Shown here piece after piece: positions 34,705 through 42,477 of a stretch of DNA of 64,000 nt. The DNA lies in the NCBI GenBank assembly GCA_038828875.1, contig JAWBMQ010000005.1, positions 1 to 64,000 of the forward strand, in the 5' to 3' direction. Positions within the stretch are counted from its first letter, which is position 1; each line of letters opens with the position of its first letter. Position numbers and translations under genes: made by a program. The stretch comes from JAWBMQ01 sp038828875. Its GTDB lineage: Archaea; Nanobdellota; Nanobdellia; Woesearchaeales; JAWBMQ01. The notes under the pieces were generated by a model. The model worked only from the letters and a program-made list of their open reading frames with translations, was not told the origin of the DNA and made no database searches.

Positions 34705-35456
34705 TGTGTAAATAATTTTTCTATTTTATTAATTATGTTTTCAGTTTTTTCTTGAATCTCTTGAATTAATGTATGTTCAATCCATCTTTTTTGTCTATGC
34801 ATAACTCTCTTTGTTAAATCATAAACAGTATTGTAAAATTCAATATCTTCTTTAGAAATTATAAAATTTTTATGCTCTTTTCTTAATTCTTCTAAAGTTT
34901 TAGCTAAATTTGCAGGATCTGGAGGTAATTTTCCATAATACATAATTAATGCTTGTAAACTATCAATCAATGCCCAATAAAGATCAACAAGGTTAGTAAT
35001 TGCTTTATTTTTTACACTATCTAATTCTATTTTTGCTTTGTTTAATTGATTTGCTATTGCTTCAGGAGTAGGTTTTAACATTCCTTGATATAGTAATCTT
35101 TTGAACATTGCCATTACTTTAGTATCGTAAAGGATAATGCATTCTCTAACAATATTTATCATTACAGGATCTCCATTGATAACTAAATTCCAAAATTTTG
35201 ACAATCTTGTAGTTGTTATATGAAATTTTTCATATTTATTAGCAATATCTTCTAAAGATTTTCGATATTCATCTACAAATGCTTCAGTAAGAATGTTGTT
35301 AAGATCATCTATAAGAATTAAGATATCTATATCGTTATAATTTTCTTCACCTCTTGCAACACTCCCAAATATAGAAATGTTGCTTATAGTATTAGGAAAC
35401 TTTTCGAAAGCTTCAGAAGCAAAATCATACGCTTTTTTTATAATCTCGTCATTCAT
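34701..35456 (-). CDS. Nucleotidyltransferase-fold protein with helical C-terminus
   Basis: Protein of 251 aa. The N-terminal pol-beta-type domain carries SIFGSVARGEENYNDIDILI, giving the GS motif and the DxD acidic pair for metal and nucleotide. The C-terminal 120 residues are helical (DLYWALIDSLQALIMYYGKLPP...) and may form a HEPN- or substrate-binding-like bundle. It is larger than MNT antitoxins, so toxin-antitoxin use is not favoured. Substrate unknown. It is first in a two-gene unit with TPI (4-nt overlap). Confidence 0.8.
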   Translation of the reverse strand: MNDEIIKKAYDFASEAFEKFPNTISNISIFGSVARGEENYNDIDILILIDDLNNILTEAFVDEYRKSLEDIANKYEKFHITTTRLSKFWNLVINGDPVMINIVRECIILYDTKVMAMFKRLLYQGMLKPTPEAIANQLNKAKIELDSVKNKAITNLVDLYWALIDSLQALIMYYGKLPPDPANLAKTLEELRKEHKNFIISKEDIEFYNTVYDLTKRVMHRQKRWIEHTLIQEIQEKTENIINKIEKLFTQ

Positions 35457-35587
35457 AATTATAATTAATGTTATTACATATTTATAAATCTTTTTTGTTT
35501 TAATTACTTTAGGGTAACTTTATTGTTTTCTTTTTGGTTTGAAAATCACTACTTTTTTATGATATTTTCAAATTGAAATATTCAAAA

Positions 35588-35612
35588 ATATTTATAAATC
35601 CATCAACTTTCC
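35588..35612 (+). promoter_or_regulatory. Ribosomal promoter of the S13 operon: TATA box plus ATCAACTTTCC
   Basis: ATATTTATAAATCC is followed by ATCAACTTTCC (35602-35612), the same element order as at 5136-5160 before S19e. The first gene begins 52 nt later, after TGGTGATAAAAG. Confidence 0.6.
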
Positions 35613-35664
35613 ATTTTACTGAGTTTTTATTTTTACATTAGGATTTATGTTGTGGTGATAAAAG

Positions 35665-36129
35665 ATGGTAAATTCACAAAATTCACAATTTAGAGATATA
35701 GTAAGAATTCATAATACAGATATTTTAGGTAATAAAGCTTTGATGTATGGATTAACCAAGATTAAAGGAGTTAAGTATTCTTTTGCACATGCTGTTTGTG
35801 TAGCATTGTCTTTAGATCCAATGATGAAAACAGGAGCATTGACTGAAGAGCAGATTGAAAAAATAAATGATGCAATAAAACATCCACAAAAATATGGTAT
35901 TCCTAGTTGGTTATATAATCGAAGAAGAGATCCTGAAACTGGAGAAGATTTGCATCTATCTATGAATGATTTAGCTTTTGCGGTTCAGCAAGATATTTCT
36001 TTGGAGAAGAAGATAAAATCTTATGTTGGATTAAGACATGCAAGAGGATTGCCTGTTAGAGGTCAAAGAACTAAATCGAATCACAGAAAAGGAAAGATAA
36101 TAAGAAATAGAAAAATAAAAACAAAGTAA
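35665..36129 (+). CDS. rps13: 30S ribosomal protein S13
   Basis: Protein of 154 aa, archaeal/eukaryotic type. It has FRDIVRIHNTDILGNK, YGLTKIKGVKYSFAHAVC and the C-terminal RHARGLPVRGQRTKSNHRKGK tail that contacts the P-site tRNA. TGGTGATAAAAG precedes the ATG. It heads the S13-S4-S11-Rpo3 unit, the standard archaeal order. The usual following genes (L18e, L13, S9) are absent here. Confidence 0.97.
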   Translation: MVNSQNSQFRDIVRIHNTDILGNKALMYGLTKIKGVKYSFAHAVCVALSLDPMMKTGALTEEQIEKINDAIKHPQKYGIPSWLYNRRRDPETGEDLHLSMNDLAFAVQQDISLEKKIKSYVGLRHARGLPVRGQRTKSNHRKGKIIRNRKIKTK

Positions 36130-36147
36130 AACTAAATAGGTGAAAAA

Positions 36148-36738
36148 ATGCCATTAAGATACAAAAATAAGATTGCATATCCTTCACATCCTTGGCAAGG
36201 TGCTAGGATTCAATATGAAGTTGAATTGATTAAGAAATATGGTTTAAGAAGAAAGAGAGAGATTTGGAGAATGAATTACATCTTAAAGCAGTTGAAATCT
36301 CAAGCTAAAAGTTTAATTTCTAGTAGTGATGAATCAGCAGAGTTGCAGAAAAAGAAGTTGTTCGATAGAGTTAGAAGATTGAATCTTTTAAAAGGAAACA
36401 TCTCTTTAGATGAAATCTTGTCATTGAAAGTAGAAGATTTGTTAGAAAGAAGATTACAAACATTAGTTTATAGACAAGGTTTAGCAAGAACTATGAAGCA
36501 AGCAAGACAAATGATCGTTCATGGTCATATAATGGTAGGAGATAAAGTTATAAGTTCTCCATCTTACTTAGTAAAAGCACATGAAGAATCAAGAATAAGA
36601 TTTAGAGAAACATCTCCTTTTGCAAAACCCGATCATCCAGAAAGAGTTCCAATAGAAAATAAGTCAAACAATCAAAACAATGCAGAAGAGAATTCTGTTC
36701 AAGTTCAAGAAAGATCAAAAAACAAATCTAGAAAATAA
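36148..36738 (+). CDS. rps4: 30S ribosomal protein S4
   Basis: Protein of 196 aa. The N-terminal archaeal type lacks the zinc cysteines. The S4 RNA-binding domain holds LLERRLQTLVYRQGLARTMKQARQMIVHGHIMVGDK. A primary binder in 30S assembly. AGGTGAAAAA precedes the ATG 18 nt after S13. The C-terminus adds a Gln/Asn/Ser-rich tail with no clear counterpart. Confidence 0.96.
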   Translation: MPLRYKNKIAYPSHPWQGARIQYEVELIKKYGLRRKREIWRMNYILKQLKSQAKSLISSSDESAELQKKKLFDRVRRLNLLKGNISLDEILSLKVEDLLERRLQTLVYRQGLARTMKQARQMIVHGHIMVGDKVISSPSYLVKAHEESRIRFRETSPFAKPDHPERVPIENKSNNQNNAEENSVQVQERSKNKSRK

Positions 36739-36749
36739 GGTGATTAAAA

Positions 36750-37145
36750 ATGGCTACAAATGAAAAATGGGGAATTGCACATATCTATGCATCATATAAC
36801 AATACAATAATTCATATTACAGATATCACTGGAAGTGAAACAATAGCTATTGCATCAGGTGGTCAAGTCGTTAAAGCAGATCGTTTAGAAGGAAGTCCTA
36901 CTGCAGCATTGTTAGCAGCAAAAAAAGCAGCAGAAGCTGCAAAAGAAAAAGGAATTACTGCAGTTTATATTAAAGTTAGAGCTCAAGGAGGACACAATGG
37001 AAGTAGAACTCCAGGACCTGGAGCTCAAGCAGCAATCAGAGCATTAGCAAGAGCAGGATTAAAATTAGGCTTCATAGAAGATGTTACTCCTGTACCACAT
37101 GATGGTTGCAGGAAAAAAGGCGGTAGAAGAGGAAGAAGAGTATAA
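36750..37145 (+). CDS. rps11: 30S ribosomal protein S11
   Basis: Protein of 131 aa, matching archaeal uS11 end to end (IAHIYASYNNTIIHITDITG, GGHNGSRTPGPGAQAAIRAL, GFIEDVTPVPHDGCRKKGGRRGRR). It sits on the 30S platform near the mRNA exit. The start follows S4 by 11 nt, with AGGTGATT upstream. Confidence 0.97.
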   Translation: MATNEKWGIAHIYASYNNTIIHITDITGSETIAIASGGQVVKADRLEGSPTAALLAAKKAAEAAKEKGITAVYIKVRAQGGHNGSRTPGPGAQAAIRALARAGLKLGFIEDVTPVPHDGCRKKGGRRGRRV

Positions 37146-37208
37146 TCCTTTTTAATATTAATATTTATTTTATCTTAATTTGTTTATTTTTTGTTGAAAG
37201 GTGATGCT

Positions 37209-37982
37209 ATGGAATTCGAAATAAAAAAGTATGATTCTGAAAATGGTAAAATTTATGCTATTTTTAAAGATGTTAATTCTGCTTTCTTAAATGCACTAAG
37301 AAAATATATTCTTTCAGAAGTACCTACTATGGCAATAGATGAAGTTACTTTTTATAAAAATAATACAGGAATGTACGATGAAATGATTGCTTTGAGATTA
37401 GGTTTAATTCCTTTAAAATCTGATATTGATAGTTATTTACTTCCTGAAAAATGTGATTGTCCTGATAAAAATTGTGCACGATGTTCTGTTGAAGTTTTTG
37501 TTAAGAAAAAGGGGCCAGGAGTTCTATATGCTAAAGATTTGGAATTTACAGATCCAGCAGTTAAGCCTGTTTTTCCAGATATGGAAATAGTAAAATTAGA
37601 TCAAGATCAAGAAATTGAATTTACTGGTTATGTTAGGTTAGGTAAAGGTAAAGTACATGCAAAACATAGTCCTGGATTTTGTTATTACAGACATTTAGCT
37701 AAAATAACAGTAAATAATGACAAATCTTTAAATAAAGAAGAGATTTCAAAATATTGTCCTAAAAAAGTTTTTGATTCAAATTTGAAAGTAATCAATCTTG
37801 AGGAATGTGATTTATGCAATAAATGTGTAGAGTTAAGTGATAATAAAATTGTTGTAGAACCTATTGAGGATCAATTTTTCTTTTATTTGGAAAGTTTTGG
37901 TCAATTAACAATTAAAAGAATTCTGAAAGAAGCAATTCAAAAGTTGAATGAAGATCTTGATAATTTTTCAGATTTGTTTTAA
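37209..37982 (+). CDS. rpo3: DNA-directed RNA polymerase subunit Rpo3 (D) with Fe-S-type insertion
   Basis: Protein of 257 aa from the ATG after GGTGATGCT. An in-frame TTG 18 nt earlier is a less likely start. Alpha-like dimerisation segments are seen (SAFLNALRKYILSEVPTMAIDEV, LRLGLIPLKSD, YLESFGQLTIKRIL). The ferredoxin-like insertion keeps cysteines in CDCPDKNCARC and CDLCNKC, consistent with one iron-sulfur cluster. Rpo3 starts polymerase assembly with Rpo11. It ends the S13-S4-S11-Rpo3 unit, 63 nt after S11. Confidence 0.96.
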   Translation: MEFEIKKYDSENGKIYAIFKDVNSAFLNALRKYILSEVPTMAIDEVTFYKNNTGMYDEMIALRLGLIPLKSDIDSYLLPEKCDCPDKNCARCSVEVFVKKKGPGVLYAKDLEFTDPAVKPVFPDMEIVKLDQDQEIEFTGYVRLGKGKVHAKHSPGFCYYRHLAKITVNNDKSLNKEEISKYCPKKVFDSNLKVINLEECDLCNKCVELSDNKIVVEPIEDQFFFYLESFGQLTIKRILKEAIQKLNEDLDNFSDLF

Positions 37983-38088
37983 TTTTTCTTTCTAATTTTT
38001 TCTTATGTTTGATAGTATTTTTATATTTCTTGAATTTCCAAAACTTTTAAAAATAATCATTAATTTTTAATTTTAATTTTTATTTTAT

Positions 38089-38174
38089 GCAGGGGTCGCC
38101 AAGCCTGGTCAAAGGCGCTACCTTGAGGGGGTAGTCCCGTAGTGGGTTCGGGGGTTCAAATCCCTCCCCCTGCA
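38089..38174 (+). tRNA. tRNA-Leu(GAG)
   Basis: Class II tRNA. The acceptor GCAGGGG pairs with CCCCTGC, with discriminator A. The anticodon stem is CTACC/GGTAG and the loop TTGAGGG has anticodon GAG. A long variable arm is present. It stands 10 nt before a second tRNA-Leu on the same strand. CCA is not encoded. Confidence 0.95.
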
Positions 38175-38184
38175 TTTCTTTAAT

Positions 38185-38270
38185 GCGGAGGTCCCCTAGT
38201 CTGGTCCATGGGGGTGGGCTTAGAACCCACTGGCGAAGTGCCATCGCCGGTTCAAATCCGGCCCTCCGCA
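38185..38270 (+). tRNA. tRNA-Leu(TAG)
   Basis: Class II tRNA. The acceptor GCGGAGG pairs with CCTCCGC, with discriminator A. The anticodon stem is GTGGG/CCCAC and the loop CTTAGAA has anticodon TAG. A long variable arm is present, with no encoded CCA. It is very probably co-transcribed with the tRNA-Leu(GAG) just upstream. Confidence 0.95.
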
Positions 38271-38348
38271 GTTTAATTTTAGAAAATGTTTATTGAAAGA
38301 ATCAAAAAAAGAAAAAGAAATATTTACTAATTTTTATTCATATTCTTC

Positions 38349-38927
38349 TTATTCTTCTTCATCGTAGAAATCATCATCTAATTCTTCATCTTTAAAATCA
38401 TCATCTACTTCTTGATCATCAAAATGGTCGTGTTCATGGTCGTGATGGTGATGATGATCATGGTTATGCATTAAGCTTTCAAGTAATTGCTTAAATTCTT
38501 CTTCACTAAATGGTTCAATTGCTAAAATTTTTACTTTGAAATGCAAAGTTTTTCCTGCTAATGGATGATTGAAATCAAAAACAACATCTTTATCGTTAAC
38601 ATCTTTTATTGTAGCAAGAAGTGGCATTCCTTGAGCATAAAGTTGTAAAGTTTTTCCCTTTACTAAAAATTTTCTTTCTTCTGGGGAGAATTGTGAAATA
38701 GGTACTGCTTGAATTAATTCCAATCTATATTCTCCATATCCTTCAGCAGGAGAAACATCAAATTCTTTTTCTTCGTCAACATTCATTCCAATTACGTTTT
38801 TTTCAAATCCTGGCACTACCATGTTAAAACCAATGTACAATTCTGCATTTTCTGAAGAATCAATAACTTCATTATCTACTACTAACTCATACTTTACATT
38901 AATTTTTGTGTTATTTTCCACTTTCAT
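38349..38927 (-). CDS. FKBP-type prolyl isomerase (SlyD-like) with His-rich acidic tail
   Basis: Protein of 192 aa. The FKBP core contains VKYELVVDNEVIDSS, GFNMVVPGFEKNVIGM and DVSPAEGYGEYR, with an insert-in-flap chaperone domain (about residues 75-125), and the core resumes with VFDFNHPLAGKTLHFKV. The last 45 residues hold about ten histidines within 15 residues followed by an Asp/Glu-rich stretch, which should bind Ni, Zn or Cu. SlyD-type proteins help folding and metal insertion. AGAGGTAAGAAA precedes the ATG. Confidence 0.93.
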   Translation of the reverse strand: MKVENNTKINVKYELVVDNEVIDSSENAELYIGFNMVVPGFEKNVIGMNVDEEKEFDVSPAEGYGEYRLELIQAVPISQFSPEERKFLVKGKTLQLYAQGMPLLATIKDVNDKDVVFDFNHPLAGKTLHFKVKILAIEPFSEEEFKQLLESLMHNHDHHHHHDHEHDHFDDQEVDDDFKDEELDDDFYDEEE

Positions 38928-38981
38928 TTTCTTACCTCTTTAAATCTAATTGAAGTTAAGAATATTGCATTAACTTATAAA

Positions 38982-39830
38982 TTATTTGTTTTTAATCTTC
39001 AATATCTTTTTAGACAATCCTGCATACATAATATCGTAATATATCAAAAAGAAAATTGCATTAATAACAAACAATTTTTCTAAAGAAGGATTTAAACCAT
39101 AAACAAAAAGCAAAGCAGGGAATAAGAAACATAGTGTAATTGAAATTGCAATGAAATATTTTTTCTTTAAATAGGTATCAAGCAAAGGAAATAAAATGAT
39201 TGGCATAAAAGCAATAGCAGGCACAGCAATTGCAATTTTAATAGTTATTGAAAAAAATATACTGAGTAAGATCCAAATAATTAGATTGAAGAAAAATATT
39301 GCTTTTTGTTCAGCTAACCATTTATCAAAGAAAATTTCTTCGCTGATGAATGGTTCGTCTTCTTTTGTTTTTTCTTCAACCTTTCTTTCGCTGATGTTTT
39401 CTTCTTTTTTTTCTTTTCTTTCAGTTTCTTTCTTTGGTTCTTCATAAGTTGATATTATTGCGTTTATTTTTTCTTCATCTTCCCCTAATTCAATTAAAAC
39501 TTTTTTGATTTCTTCTAATTTAAAACCTCTTTTTATATGCGTATCTATGAATTTTCTTATTTTTTCAGAATCTTCATTTATTTCTTTTGTTTTATCATTT
39601 TGCTTTTTTTCTTCATCATTTTCTTTATCAAAGTTCCAAAGATCTATTTTTCCTTCAACAACATCAAAACACAAATCTACTATTTCCTTGCTATGCCCAT
39701 TTTCAATTAAAATAGAATAAATTTCATCTTTTTTGAAACCTGATTTCAATGCATCTTTGATGTATGTAACAATAACTTCTTCAAGAAACTTTTTTTCTTC
39801 TGCACTTAATTTGAAATTGTATTTAGTCAT
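38982..39830 (-). CDS. Membrane protein with two UBA-like mini-domains
   Basis: Protein of 282 aa. Two copies of a three-helix mini-domain lie at about residues 12-55 (IKDALKSGFKKDEIYSILIE) and 90-133 (THIKRGFKLEEIKKVLIELG), separated by charged linkers. A Glu/Lys-rich segment and four or five closely spaced membrane helices in the C-terminal half follow. The mini-domain resembles those at 14616 and 63081. The membrane part matches no family I recognise. Role unknown. Confidence 0.65.
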   Translation of the reverse strand: MTKYNFKLSAEEKKFLEEVIVTYIKDALKSGFKKDEIYSILIENGHSKEIVDLCFDVVEGKIDLWNFDKENDEEKKQNDKTKEINEDSEKIRKFIDTHIKRGFKLEEIKKVLIELGEDEEKINAIISTYEEPKKETERKEKKEENISERKVEEKTKEDEPFISEEIFFDKWLAEQKAIFFFNLIIWILLSIFFSITIKIAIAVPAIAFMPIILFPLLDTYLKKKYFIAISITLCFLFPALLFVYGLNPSLEKLFVINAIFFLIYYDIMYAGLSKKILKIKNK

Positions 39831-39923
39831 TAAGAAAAATAAAATCTAATAATATAAAAAATTTTCTTTAATATTTCACTTCATTTTTACTTCATTCTTA
39901 GGTTTCTTTTTATTTTCTTTGTT

Positions 39924-40580
39924 TTATTTATTCAAAGCTTTTTTAATTTCTTCTATTGCAGCTTGCGGAGGATATGCACCAACGTATTCGCCTTTTCCTT
40001 GATTTATTACAGTATGAGGTACTCCTGAAACATGGAATTTATTACTTAGTTGCTCAAATTCCATCGCTTCAATCATGTCTGATGTTATTTTTTCATTGAA
40101 CATTGCTAAAGAGTGTGCAAAAAATACTGCAGATGGACAATATGGACAAGTAGGGGTTACAAAAACCATCAAATGTAAATCTTCTTTAAGATTTTTTGCA
40201 TAATCTATAACTTCTTTAGGTAATTCAACTTCTCCACTAGATAGCATTTTTAAATCTTCTAACAATGTTGAAAATTCATAGCCACTAGGAATACCAAAGA
40301 ATCTTATGGTTCCTTTATTTTTTCCTTTTAAAACTATTGCAGGAAATTTGTCTATTTTGTGTTCTTGCACTTCTTTAGAGCTTTCATTGTATATTTTCAA
40401 AACAATGTTACTGTTCAATTCTGCTAATTCATTTAATAATTCCTTTATTTCTTTACCATAATATGTTTTTCCATTATCAAAAAACAAAATTTCAACAGGA
40501 CTGTTCATCGAAGATAATATTTTTTTAACTTCCAATTTAGTTTCATTATCAAGTATTGCCATGTTCTCACAAACATTCAA
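39924..40580 (-). CDS. Protein disulfide oxidoreductase-like protein (two thioredoxin folds, one active site)
   Basis: Protein of 218 aa with the tandem thioredoxin layout of archaeal PDO. The second fold has the CPYC site (FVTPTCPYCPSAV) and a cis-proline in VSGVPHTVINQG. The first fold keeps the shape (EILFFDNG, KFPAIVLKGKNKG) but its CxxC pair is gone. It should therefore work as a single-site thiol oxidoreductase inside the cell, perhaps using the TrxB at 61828. It is divergent from the MFS gene at 40751 across a 170-nt region with palindromes. Confidence 0.85.
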   Translation of the reverse strand: MNVCENMAILDNETKLEVKKILSSMNSPVEILFFDNGKTYYGKEIKELLNELAELNSNIVLKIYNESSKEVQEHKIDKFPAIVLKGKNKGTIRFFGIPSGYEFSTLLEDLKMLSSGEVELPKEVIDYAKNLKEDLHLMVFVTPTCPYCPSAVFFAHSLAMFNEKITSDMIEAMEFEQLSNKFHVSGVPHTVINQGKGEYVGAYPPQAAIEEIKKALNK

Positions 40581-40706
40581 AAGAATAACACATTATAAAT
40601 ATTTTGAATGATTACTTTTTAGATTCAGTATACAAAAAAGTATATTAATTTATTTATAAGTATTTTAGAATACTTTTTATCTATCTTTTAGTGAAAATTC
40701 GAATGT

Positions 40707-40734
40707 ATTCTTTATTTAAAGAATGTTTATAAAT
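40707..40734 (+). promoter_or_regulatory. Palindrome plus TATA box before the MFS transporter
   Basis: ATTCTTTA-TT-TAAAGAAT (40707-40724), a perfect inverted repeat, abuts the TATA box TTTATAAAT (40726-40734), occupying the BRE position. A second inverted repeat AGTATT-TTAG-AATACT lies at 40659-40674. The MFS start is about 20 nt downstream. Confidence 0.5.
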
Positions 40735-40750
40735 AAAGTAAACTTAACAT

Positions 40751-42400
40751 ATGGTCATGTCAAAAGATCTGAAGAAAATACAAATTGAAGCAGTTCCTGG
40801 CATGCTGGCAGGAATAATTGAGAATTATTTTAATCCTTTAGCTATCTTTTTAGGTGTTTCAGGTCATCAATTAAGTTACATTACTTCTTATCCTAGATTG
40901 CTTTATTCATTCTTTCAACTTTTTGTTCACAAAGTAGTTAAGTTTTTTGGTTCTAGAAAAAAAGCATTGATTTTTTTAACCTATTTTCAAGCATTTATAA
41001 TATTTTTCTTGTTTTTGGGAACATATGCTTTGAAGTTGCTGTTTCCAAACATAAGTCCTTTAGTTTTTCTAATAATTACTTATTCAGTATTCTATATTGT
41101 TGCCTCTTTTAGAGGAATCATTTGGAGCGTATGGGTACATAACTATATTCCTGAAAATGAGAGAGGAAAGTTTTTTGGTTTCAGAACTAAATTAGTTAAT
41201 ACTATCTTCCTCTTTGTATCTTTAGGAATTGGTATTATTTTTACTTACGTTAAGGATATGACTATTTTTGGTTTTGATGGAGAATTAATTTGTTTCACTG
41301 GATTGTTTTTGTTATCAATCATTTCTTTGATTATTTCAGCAATTCTATTTTCTCAAGTTTCAGATTTAGAATATATTGATGAAAAAGTTGAAGAAAGCAT
41401 AAGTTGGAAAACTATTACTAATCCTGCTGCAACTTTTAGTAAAGAATTCATAACTTTAGTTTTATATGCAACATTACTTCATGTAGCAGTTTTTATTATT
41501 GCACCTTATACAGCAGAATACATTTTAAAAATTCAAGGATATACTTATTTTCAATTGATTTTTATTTCAGTTTTAGCTGCTACAGTTAAAATTTTATTTT
41601 CTCCAGTTGTTGGAAAATTTGTAGATGAGTTTGGTCCTGCTAAAATTTTCAAAATAGGTATGTTTTTTCTCGGTACAGGAATTATTGGTTGGACATTCTT
41701 TAGAGATTATAAAATGATTTTGTTTTTCGAAATTTTTGGAAATATTGGTTGGGCAATTTGGGATTCTACTTTTAGCATTTTAGTTTATGAATATACTACA
41801 TCAAAAAACAGAACAATTGCTTTTACTTGGCTAAATATTTCAATTGGTTTAGGTTGCTTTTTTGGAAGTTTAATCAGTGGTTGGTTGTATTTGTTGTACA
41901 GTTCCTTTGGTGATAAAGTTTTAACTTATAATTTGATATTTGGAACAAGTGTATTAATGAGATTTATTTTATTTTTTGTATTTTCAAGAAAAATTAAAGA
42001 TATAAAAGCTTATAAGCAAGGAAAATATACTGAAATTTTGATGAATATGTTTAGATCTGTTCCTGAAAATAATTTTGTTATACAACAATTAGCAATTCCT
42101 TTTAAAAGAATAAGACCTAAAAATATAATCCCAGCAATAAGTATTAATAAATATCTATTTAATCCTTTTTTGACTTTATTTTCTCTTTTCGGTAAAAAAG
42201 AAAAATCTTCTCAAGAGTTAGTTAAAGATGTGAGAGAATTAATAAATGAAGTTGAGGCAGAGATGAAAATAAAGGAGGCATTAAACGATATTGATATTAT
42301 TTCAACTGAAAAGGAGAACAAAGTTAAAATAGATTTAGAATTACCTCAAATTGATTTAGATAACCAAAATAATGAAGAAATAGATAATAAGAAAAAGTAG
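40751..42400 (+). CDS. Major facilitator superfamily transporter
   Basis: Protein of 549 aa with about 11-12 membrane helices in two halves. An MFS-like loop between helices 2 and 3 (VVKFFGSRKKALI) and its counterpart in the second half (GKFVDEFGPAKIFKIGM) are visible. A cytoplasmic C-terminal tail of about 110 residues, Lys/Glu-rich, exceeds the family norm. Substrate unknown. Met3 is an alternative start. The TATA box lies about 20 nt upstream, so the mRNA would be leaderless, and an abutting palindrome suggests regulation. Confidence 0.8.
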   Translation: MVMSKDLKKIQIEAVPGMLAGIIENYFNPLAIFLGVSGHQLSYITSYPRLLYSFFQLFVHKVVKFFGSRKKALIFLTYFQAFIIFFLFLGTYALKLLFPNISPLVFLIITYSVFYIVASFRGIIWSVWVHNYIPENERGKFFGFRTKLVNTIFLFVSLGIGIIFTYVKDMTIFGFDGELICFTGLFLLSIISLIISAILFSQVSDLEYIDEKVEESISWKTITNPAATFSKEFITLVLYATLLHVAVFIIAPYTAEYILKIQGYTYFQLIFISVLAATVKILFSPVVGKFVDEFGPAKIFKIGMFFLGTGIIGWTFFRDYKMILFFEIFGNIGWAIWDSTFSILVYEYTTSKNRTIAFTWLNISIGLGCFFGSLISGWLYLLYSSFGDKVLTYNLIFGTSVLMRFILFFVFSRKIKDIKAYKQGKYTEILMNMFRSVPENNFVIQQLAIPFKRIRPKNIIPAISINKYLFNPFLTLFSLFGKKEKSSQELVKDVRELINEVEAEMKIKEALNDIDIISTEKENKVKIDLELPQIDLDNQNNEEIDNKKK

Positions 42401-42477
42401 AAAAATTAAAGTAGATATGATTTACAACGATAATATAAACAAAACTTTTTAAAAGCAGAAATTTTTTCTAATTGAGT

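Noticed and set aside
34701..35456. MNT antitoxin with HEPN toxin
   Set aside because: The protein is a single 251-aa chain and the next gene is triosephosphate isomerase, so no toxin partner is present.
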